Below are positions 5,209-10,985 of a stretch of 10,985 nucleotides of DNA, piece after piece. This DNA comes from Alphaproteobacteria bacterium. Its GTDB lineage: Bacteria > Pseudomonadota > Alphaproteobacteria > Micavibrionales > Micavibrionaceae. Numbering within the stretch: position 1 is the first letter of the stretch; the number at the start of each line of letters is the position of its first letter. The notes beneath the pieces are model-generated. The model had not been told where the DNA came from, ran no database searches, and was given only the letters and a program-made list of their open reading frames with translations. Location: assembly GCA_021776015.1 (NCBI GenBank), contig JAJFGT010000007.1, forward strand, positions 1 to 10,985, in the 5' to 3' direction. The position numbers were made by a program, and so were the translations under genes.

Positions 5209-7668
5209 GTGAATGCACGAAATCTTGTGATTGTTGAGTCACCATCAAAAGCCAAAACCATTAATAAATATCTTGGAAAAGACTATAAAGTTTTGGCGTC
5301 TATGGGTCATGTTCGAGACCTGCCTTCCAAGGACGGATCTGTTGATCCTAGTAATGCTTTCGAGATGAAGTGGGATGTGAGTGCTCGAGGGAAGAAAACG
5401 ATGAAAGAAATTTCTGATGCCCTTAAGGATGCACAAACATTATATCTTGCAATGGACCCTGATAGGGAAGGAGAAGCTATTGCATGGCATGTCAGAGAGC
5501 TTTTGGATAAAAAGAATCTTTTAAAAGATAAACAAGTTTTTCGTGTAGCCTTTAATCAGATTACAAAAAAAGCTGTGAGTGAGGCTTTTGATCATGTGCG
5601 TCAGGTTGATACATCTCTGGTTGAAGCATACTTGGCACGGCGAGCTCTTGATTATCTGGTTGGATTTAATCTCTCTCCTGTTTTGTGGCGAAAGCTTCCT
5701 GGGTCTAAGTCAGCAGGGCGTGTGCAATCTGTAGCATTACGTTTGATTTGTGAAAGAGAATCCGAAATTGAAAAATTCATAGAAGATGAATATTGGTCCA
5801 TTGAGGCTCAATTGCAAACGTCAGCAGGGGCTCCTTTTCTTGCACGTTTAACGTATTTGGCAGGAAACAAACTTGATAAACTGGATATTGGCAAAGAAGC
5901 TGATGCAAAAGCCGCTGTTGAAAGAGTCCTTCATAAAAATCTTTTAGTCCAATCTGTAACAAAGAAACAGATGCGTCGGAAACCATACGCACCTTTTATA
6001 ACCTCAACATTGCAACAAGAAGCTTCTCGTAAGCTTAGATTGTCAGCAAGTCAGACGATGCGCTTAGCTCAACAGCTTTATGAAGGTGTCACTCTTAAGG
6101 GGGAAACTGTTGGACTGATTACCTATATGAGGACTGATGGGATTACCTTATCTGGAGAGGCTATTGCAGAGGCCAGAGATGTAATTGCTAAAGATTTTGG
6201 TTCTCAGTATCTTCCTAGCTCACCGCGTGCTTATAAAAGTAAAGCTAAGAATGCTCAAGAAGCTCACGAAGCAATACGTCCTACAGAGTTAAATCGTACG
6301 CCTCAATCTATGCGCCCTTATTTGGATGAAGCGCAATTAAAGCTTTATGAGTTGATCTGGAAACGGACAATTGCTTGCCAGATGGAAGATGCTCTGGTTG
6401 ATCAGGTTAGCGCAGATATTTCTGATGGAACAGATGATGTCATCTTGCGTGCTACAGGTTCAACAATTGCTTTTGACGGGTTTTTGACACTGTATCGTGA
6501 AAGCAAGGATGATGAAAAATCTGATGAATCTAGTAAATCAGGACAGGATGAAGATCGTCGTTTACCACCGTTGCTTGAACAGGATGCTTTAAAGACACTC
6601 TCTGTGACGCCAAACCAGCATTTTACACAGGCGCCTCCTCGTTATACAGAGGCCTCTCTCGTTAAAGTCATGGAAGAGAAAGGAATTGGACGACCTTCAA
6701 CCTATGCCTCTATTTTACAAGTTTTACGAGACAGAGATTATGTTAAAATGGAGTCCAGAAGATTTTTTCCTGAAGATCGAGGGCGTATTGTTACTGAATT
6801 TTTAAAACGATTTTTCAGTCGTTATGTTGATTACGATTTTACAGCTAATATGGAAGAACAACTTGATGCGATTACAGAGGGTCATGTTTCATGGAAAGAC
6901 ACTCTTGATCTTTTCTGGGTTGATTTTAAACGAGCCGTTGATGAAACAAAAGAACTTCGGATCAAAGAGGTCATTGACTATCTAAATGAAGAATTAGCTG
7001 TGCACTTCTTCCCTGTTACAAAAGAGACCCCTGAGCCTCGAAAATGCCCTTCATGTGCTACAGGAACCCTTTCCTTAAAGCTTTCTAAGAACGGAGCATT
7101 TATTGGATGTGAGAATTATCCAGACTGTAAAGAGGCTCGCCCACTGTCTATTCAAGATGGAAGTGAGGCTGTTCGTGTAGAGCCTTCTGAACTTGGGTTT
7201 CATCCAGATACAGGTCGAGCCGTATTTCTAAAAAAAGGCCCCTACGGCCCCTATGTGGAGATGGTTCCTCCAAGTGATAGTAAAGACAAACCAAAGCGTC
7301 AAGGGCTTCCTAAAGGCATGGAAATGTCTGATGTCACATTAGAAGGAGCAGTTAAGCTTCTTTCTTTGCCTCGCGATGTGGGGCTTCATCCTGAAACACA
7401 GAAAATGATTCAAGCTGGTGTGGGTCGTTTTGGACCTTTCGTGAAGCATGATAGTGTCTTTGTTTCTATTCCAAAGGCAGTTGGTGACGATGTTTTGACT
7501 ATCGGAGTTAATCGTGCAGTTGACCTTATCGCGGCACATGCTGAGAAGAAAGCCGCCAAAGAGGCTTCTGGTGAAGGAGCTAAAAAAGCCCTCCCTAAGA
7601 AGAAAAAGACTGTCGCCAAAAAGAAGCCATCCGTTAAAAAGAAATCAACAGCAAAGAAAAAATCATAA
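5209..7668 (+). CDS. topA: DNA topoisomerase I (type IA)
   Basis: 819 residues. Relaxes negative supercoils by single-strand cutting through a 5'-phosphotyrosine. The TOPRIM domain starts at VIVESPSKAKTI (E10) with the acidic triad in AMDPDREGEA (D83, D85). The catalytic tyrosine is Y306 in GLITYMRTDG, and the KGIGRPSTYA motif is at 491-500. An acidic linker (about 431-450) is followed by the rest of the core. One four-Cys zinc ribbon is present (C613, C616, C634, C640), then two topoisomerase C-terminal repeats marked by GPYGPYV (677-683) and GRFGPFV (739-745), and a Lys/Ala-rich tail (792-819) that should bind DNA. This is the usual alphaproteobacterial layout. The start is GTG with GAGGA 9 bases upstream; homology to the common MN...VVVES start supports it. 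It lies 15 bases after dprA and its stop overlaps the rnr start. Confidence 0.97.
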   Translation: MNARNLVIVESPSKAKTINKYLGKDYKVLASMGHVRDLPSKDGSVDPSNAFEMKWDVSARGKKTMKEISDALKDAQTLYLAMDPDREGEAIAWHVRELLDKKNLLKDKQVFRVAFNQITKKAVSEAFDHVRQVDTSLVEAYLARRALDYLVGFNLSPVLWRKLPGSKSAGRVQSVALRLICERESEIEKFIEDEYWSIEAQLQTSAGAPFLARLTYLAGNKLDKLDIGKEADAKAAVERVLHKNLLVQSVTKKQMRRKPYAPFITSTLQQEASRKLRLSASQTMRLAQQLYEGVTLKGETVGLITYMRTDGITLSGEAIAEARDVIAKDFGSQYLPSSPRAYKSKAKNAQEAHEAIRPTELNRTPQSMRPYLDEAQLKLYELIWKRTIACQMEDALVDQVSADISDGTDDVILRATGSTIAFDGFLTLYRESKDDEKSDESSKSGQDEDRRLPPLLEQDALKTLSVTPNQHFTQAPPRYTEASLVKVMEEKGIGRPSTYASILQVLRDRDYVKMESRRFFPEDRGRIVTEFLKRFFSRYVDYDFTANMEEQLDAITEGHVSWKDTLDLFWVDFKRAVDETKELRIKEVIDYLNEELAVHFFPVTKETPEPRKCPSCATGTLSLKLSKNGAFIGCENYPDCKEARPLSIQDGSEAVRVEPSELGFHPDTGRAVFLKKGPYGPYVEMVPPSDSKDKPKRQGLPKGMEMSDVTLEGAVKLLSLPRDVGLHPETQKMIQAGVGRFGPFVKHDSVFVSIPKAVGDDVLTIGVNRAVDLIAAHAEKKAAKEASGEGAKKALPKKKKTVAKKKPSVKKKSTAKKKS

Positions 7669-9926
7669 TGGAGATTCCTACTCAAGAAGATATTCTTGAC
7701 TATATTAAGGCCCTCAAAGAACCCGTTTCAAAGCGTGAACTTATTAAAGCATTCGGTATTAAAGGAGATCAAAGACGAGACTTTAAAGCTCTGTTATCTC
7801 GATTTGAGAAGTCGGGTCAACTTGTCCGACAGCCAGGCCAAATCTATATGATCCCAGAGGGATTACCTTCCGTAACCATTATTGAAGTTATGAGTGTCAC
7901 ACCTGACGGAGATCTTATCGCTAAGCCAACGCAAGACTCACCTGAAAGTGAAGATAATCAGGTGCCTCCTTATATTGAAGTGTTGAATGACCCTAGAAAG
8001 GGAATGGCTTTAAAGATTGGAGATCGCGTTCTCGCTCGTTTAACCCCTGATGGAGATGGCGGATATAGAGCGCGTGTGATTAAGAAATTAGACCAATCAG
8101 TCAATGGAAAAGTTATGGGACTTGTTGTTCGACAAGCCAAGAATTATATTTTACGCCCTACTAGTAAAAAAGCGCGATATGATTTTGATCTCCATAATGA
8201 TGATTTGAAGGGAGCAAAAGACGGAGATCTCGTGACAGCAGAAATCCTTCCTTCTCAAGGTTTTAAGAATAAACGTGTGCGGGTGAGTGAAATTATAGGG
8301 CATGAAAATGATCCTCGTTCTATTTCTTTGATTTCTCTTTTTGAAAAAGATTTAAGAACAGAATTTTCGAAAGAGACCTTGGACGAAACTGTGGGATTGA
8401 TTGTACCACATCTGGGTCAGAGAGAAGATTTAAGGCATCTTCCTTTAGTGACCATAGATGGAGCAGATGCTCGAGATTTTGATGATGCTGTTTTTGCTGA
8501 ACCTGATGAACAAGGCGGGTTTCATTTAATTGTAGCTATTGCTGATGTCTCTCACTATGTGAAAGCAGGGAGTGCTCTAGATAAAGAGGCTTGGACACGA
8601 GGGAATTCAACATATTTTCCAGATCGTGTTTTACCAATGCTTCCTGAAGCTCTATCTAATAATCTGTGCTCTCTTATGCCTGATGTCGATCGTGCGTGTG
8701 TTGCAGTCCATATGTGGCTTGATGAACATGGTATATTACAAAGGCAAAAATTTGTACGAGGCCTTATGAAATCAAGAGCACGTTTGACCTATGAACAGGT
8801 TCAAGCTGCTCGTGACGGAGAGGTGAACACTCTCACAGATGCATTGATGGATGATGTTATAAATCCATTATATAGAGTTTATGAGACTCTTTCACAGGCA
8901 CGTCAAACAAGGGGCGCGCTTGATTTAGATATGCCAGAACGTCAAATTTTAATTGATGATAAAGGTCTCATGACAGGTGTTATCCCTCGTGTTCGATTAG
9001 AGAGTCATAAATTAATTGAAGAATTTATGGTATTGGCAAATGTTGCAGCAGCTACAGCACTTGATCTTAAACAGGCGCCTTGCTTATATAGAATTCATGA
9101 TAGACCTTCTGCGGACAAGCTAGATGGCGCACGTGATTTTTTGGATAGTTTTGGGTTCACCCTTCCAAGTGGCATTGCTAAGCCAGCTCAACTGAATCAT
9201 ATCCTCACAAAAGCTCAGGCGCATGATTATTCTCATCTGATTAGTGAGATGATTTTAAGAACACAATCTCAAGCCCTTTATCATCCTGAAAATATAGGGC
9301 ATTTTGGACTTGCCCTTCAAAAATATGCGCATTTTACATCTCCTATTCGACGTTATGCTGATTTAGTCGTGCATCGAAGTTTGATTCGAGCCTATGAGTT
9401 GGGCGATGGAGGCCTTGAAGATCAAGAACTAGCGCGCATCTCTGAAACATCTGAACATATTTCAACAACAGAGCGAAGTTCAGCGGAAGCTGAAAGAAAT
9501 GCTATGGATCGATTTACAGCGTCTTATCTTGAAAGTCGAGTTGGCGAACAATTTACAGGTCTTATTAATGGCGTTGCAAAATTTGGACTGTTTGTACGTT
9601 TGGTAGAAATAGGAGGAGATGGATTGGTCCCTGTACGGACACTTCCGCAGGATTTTTATGTGCATGATGAAAATGAGCATGCTTTGATTGGACGTAAAAG
9701 TCGCCGTGTGTTTCGTTTGGGCGCGACGGTCACTGTAAAGATTCGTGAAGCAAATATGATGACAGGAGGTACTATTTTTGAGTTAGTGGGGCATGAAAAA
9801 GGTGCAGATATAGAAGGGTTTCAAAGTAAAAATAGGAAGGAAAAATTTCCTTCCAAAAGAAAATCTTTTTCTAAAAACAAGCCTAAGGGCAAAAAGCCTT
9901 TATCTGGATACAAGAAAAGAAAGTAG
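7668..9926 (+). CDS. rnr: Ribonuclease R (3'-5' exoribonuclease)
   Basis: 752 residues. Degrades structured RNA from the 3' end; involved in rRNA quality control and decay of mRNA. N-terminal winged-helix-like region (about 1-65), cold-shock/OB domains (about 70-215), then the RNB catalytic domain with TIDGADARDFDDAV (262-275), whose D264, D270, D272 and D273 match the metal-binding aspartates. The later RNB motif TSPIRRYADLVVHR (557-570) is intact. An S1 RNA-binding domain follows (about 625-705, GEQFTGLINGVAKFGLFVRL) and then a Lys-rich tail (about 711-752) typical of RNase R rather than RNase II. The ATG shares one base with the topA stop (TAATG), and no good ribosome binding site is visible, implying coupling to topA. 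No T-rich hairpin follows, so read-through into rpmG is possible. Confidence 0.97.
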   Translation: MEIPTQEDILDYIKALKEPVSKRELIKAFGIKGDQRRDFKALLSRFEKSGQLVRQPGQIYMIPEGLPSVTIIEVMSVTPDGDLIAKPTQDSPESEDNQVPPYIEVLNDPRKGMALKIGDRVLARLTPDGDGGYRARVIKKLDQSVNGKVMGLVVRQAKNYILRPTSKKARYDFDLHNDDLKGAKDGDLVTAEILPSQGFKNKRVRVSEIIGHENDPRSISLISLFEKDLRTEFSKETLDETVGLIVPHLGQREDLRHLPLVTIDGADARDFDDAVFAEPDEQGGFHLIVAIADVSHYVKAGSALDKEAWTRGNSTYFPDRVLPMLPEALSNNLCSLMPDVDRACVAVHMWLDEHGILQRQKFVRGLMKSRARLTYEQVQAARDGEVNTLTDALMDDVINPLYRVYETLSQARQTRGALDLDMPERQILIDDKGLMTGVIPRVRLESHKLIEEFMVLANVAAATALDLKQAPCLYRIHDRPSADKLDGARDFLDSFGFTLPSGIAKPAQLNHILTKAQAHDYSHLISEMILRTQSQALYHPENIGHFGLALQKYAHFTSPIRRYADLVVHRSLIRAYELGDGGLEDQELARISETSEHISTTERSSAEAERNAMDRFTASYLESRVGEQFTGLINGVAKFGLFVRLVEIGGDGLVPVRTLPQDFYVHDENEHALIGRKSRRVFRLGATVTVKIREANMMTGGTIFELVGHEKGADIEGFQSKNRKEKFPSKRKSFSKNKPKGKKPLSGYKKRK

Positions 9927-9944
9927 TAAAGCTCACTCTTTCTC

Positions 9945-9972
9945 TTGACATTCTATCAAAAAAAGCTATTTT
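9945..9972 (+). promoter_or_regulatory. Promoter of rpmG
   Basis: A perfect TTGACA (9945-9950) is followed after 16 bases by TATTTT (9967-9972, 4/6 match to TATAAT). Start of transcription would be near 9979, about 40 bases before the rpmG ATG. It lies in the 91-base gap after rnr, where no gene fits, and would let rpmG be expressed apart from the upstream operon. Confidence 0.6.
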
Positions 9973-10017
9973 CTGTCTTTCATTTCTAAGAAGATATTAT
10001 ATTAAAGGTTTTAAAAG

Positions 10018-10245
10018 ATGGCTAAAAAAGGTTCAATCACAAAAATTCGTTTGATAAGTACGGGTTTGAATGCAAAAGATGCTCCTACAGGGTATACGTA
10101 TTACATTTCTAAAAATCCTCGGAATCAAACGGAAAAAATGAAATTCCGTAAATATGATCCGCGTGCCATTAATCCTGAAACAGGAAAGCTTGGTTGCCAT
10201 GTTCTCTTTGAAGAGAAAAAAATGCCTCCGCATAAGAAAAACTAA
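10018..10245 (+). CDS. rpmG: Large ribosomal subunit protein L33, extended form
   Basis: 75 residues, against about 55 for most bacterial L33. The core is clear: MAKKGSITKIRLISTG at the start, then YYISKNPRNQTEKMKFRKYDP (28-48, the family core) and HVLFEEKK (61-68). Extra residues occur at three places: about 17-23 (LNAKDAP), about 49-60 (RAINPETGKLGC), and a short tail MPPHKKN. It lacks the two CXXC pairs of zinc-binding L33; the single C60 is in the insert. L33 sits near the E site of the 50S subunit. The frame is undisturbed and conserved blocks flank both inserts, so these are real insertions, not a frameshift. ATG has AAAGG 9 bases upstream, its own TTGACA promoter, and an intrinsic terminator 25 bases after the stop. 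Confidence 0.95.
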   Translation: MAKKGSITKIRLISTGLNAKDAPTGYTYYISKNPRNQTEKMKFRKYDPRAINPETGKLGCHVLFEEKKMPPHKKN

Positions 10246-10269
10246 ATCTTATTTTTAAGATATAGAAAT

Positions 10270-10296
10270 AAAAACCTCCATATAGGAGGTTTTTTT
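10270..10296 (+). terminator. Intrinsic terminator after rpmG
   Basis: AAAAACCTCC (10270-10279), loop ATATA, GGAGGTTTTT (10285-10294), continuing in T to 10296. The arms are perfectly complementary (10 bp, five of them GC) and end in a T tract, the standard Rho-independent form. It ends the rpmG transcript and isolates the methyltransferase gene downstream. The A run on the left arm means it could also work on the opposite strand, but no leftward gene is present there. Confidence 0.92.
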
Positions 10297-10308
10297 ATGA
10301 TCAAATTT

Positions 10309-10338
10309 TTTAGAAAATATTAATTAGAATCTTATAAT
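10309..10338 (+). promoter_or_regulatory. Weak candidate promoter for the methyltransferase gene
   Basis: A perfect TATAAT (10333-10338) is preceded by TTTAGA (10309-10314) at 18 bases, a 4/6 match. A promoter is needed between the rpmG terminator and the next gene, but this stretch is so AT-rich that a chance TATAAT is likely. The leader to the next ATG would be about 110 bases. Confidence 0.25.
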
Positions 10339-10451
10339 TCGCTCTCTATTTAAAAATAAAATAATTCTTTACAACTCATATACAATTAAATCTCGACTAC
10401 AATCCCCTGTTCTGGCATCCTAACGGGACTATTCTTTCCTTAATAATTTGG

Positions 10452-10985
10452 ATGTTTATGACTCTTTTAAATTTCTTTTGGACTTTAAATAAAAGATTAT
10501 CTCTTGCTTTTGATGGATTGCTTCCAAAATCGATGTCTGTATATGGGACAACGGATTTTCATGCGCGTCTTTTGCCAAAACATATTCAAGAAAATTGGAA
10601 GATATATGATATTGGAGGAGGAAAACGCCCTTTTATTTTTCCTCAGATGAAAGCAGATAAAAATATACATCTTGTCGGAATTGATATTGATGAGAAAGAA
10701 CTCAAAAAAGCTCCAAAAGACAATTATAATCAGATCATTGTTGCTGATATAACAGACTATAGAGGAAGCGAAGATGGTGATGCTGTCATTAGTCGTTCAA
10801 CTCTTGAGCATGTCAAAGATACACGCTCTACGATTATAAATATGAGTACATGTGTTAAAGATGGAGGAACTCTTATTGTTTTTGCGCCCTGTCGCAATGC
10901 TCTCTTTACTCGTTTGAATGATTGGCTTCCTGAAAAATTTAAGAAAAAATTGCTTTCATCTTTATATGGAGAACAAGCCAATGTT
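10452..10985 (+). CDS. Class I SAM-dependent methyltransferase (3' end outside window)
   Basis: 178 codons are present and the frame is open to the right edge. SAM-binding motif I is IYDIGGGKRPF (51-61), the acidic end of the second strand is VGIDIDE (75-81, D78), ADITD (98-102) fits the third, and ISRSTLEHVKDT (113-124) resembles the motif IV region of the Methyltransf_11 type. KDGGTLIVFAP follows, as in this fold. The N-terminal 40 residues are not recognisable as a separate domain. The substrate cannot be told. The start is either ATG 10452 or ATG 10458 in the same frame; GGAT just before the latter is the only hint of a ribosome binding site. It follows the rpmG terminator and so is a separate transcription unit. 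Confidence 0.8.
   Translation, partial: MFMTLLNFFWTLNKRLSLAFDGLLPKSMSVYGTTDFHARLLPKHIQENWKIYDIGGGKRPFIFPQMKADKNIHLVGIDIDEKELKKAPKDNYNQIIVADITDYRGSEDGDAVISRSTLEHVKDTRSTIINMSTCVKDGGTLIVFAPCRNALFTRLNDWLPEKFKKKLLSSLYGEQANV

Noticed and set aside
7583..7668. Lys-codon repeats at the end of topA as a repeat element
   Set aside because: This is the usual basic C-terminal tail of alphaproteobacterial topoisomerase I, not a mobile or structural repeat.
7410..7685. Minus-strand ORF of 91 codons over the 3' end of topA
   Set aside because: Its Phe-rich sequence is simply the reverse of the Lys-rich tail codons of TopA.
9912..9949. Possible terminator after rnr (AAGAAAG ... CTTTCTCTT)
   Set aside because: A/G against C/T runs pair imperfectly, with no GC-rich stem and no T run.
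10405..10427. Small hairpin CCC(T)GTT / AACGGG before the methyltransferase
   Set aside because: Only 6 pairs with a bulge, no T tract and no match to a known riboswitch or small RNA; too weak to call.
10365..10451. Upstream extension of the methyltransferase frame
   Set aside because: The frame is open from 10365, but no ATG, GTG or TTG start lies in it and its translation does not look like protein.

Overview
This window looks like a chromosomal segment from an AT-rich alphaproteobacterium. The rightward gene series pyrB, plsY, dprA, topA, rnr, rpmG is an order I associate with Alphaproteobacteria. The strong AT bias fits host-associated or reduced-genome lineages, but the sequence alone does not fix the genus.

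Left part (1-1789, minus strand): three genes of a Tad (tight adherence) pilus locus, transcribed leftward. First come two TadE-like minor pseudopilins (1241-1789 and 707-1237), then a TadG-like protein with a von Willebrand A domain that runs off the left edge. The genes are separated by only 3 bases. Their roughly 70-base leader contains two interleaved complementary pairs, one of which covers the ribosome binding site of the first gene.

Divergent region (1790-1975): holds candidate promoters for both directions. To its right, on the plus strand, is a short family A24 prepilin peptidase. It is the enzyme class expected to process the TadE-like proteins, although it stands at the head of a housekeeping operon.

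Centre (1976-9926, plus strand): a tightly packed operon of prepilin peptidase, pyrB (pyrimidine synthesis), plsY (phospholipid synthesis), dprA (recombination/transformation), topA (DNA topology) and rnr (RNA decay). Genes overlap by 1 or 4 bases or are separated by 15 to 22 bases. The pyrC gene often found between pyrB and plsY is absent, with the two flanking genes joined by a 1-base overlap.

Right part (9927-10985): rpmG, encoding an unusually long ribosomal protein L33, has a good TTGACA promoter and a clear intrinsic terminator. A roughly 155-base AT-rich spacer follows, then the start of a SAM-dependent methyltransferase that runs off the right edge.

I see no RNA genes, insertion sequences, CRISPR arrays or phage genes. 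Most of the window is ordinary. The points most worth a second look are the tad leader, the expanded L33, the missing pyrC and the PyrB residue changes.
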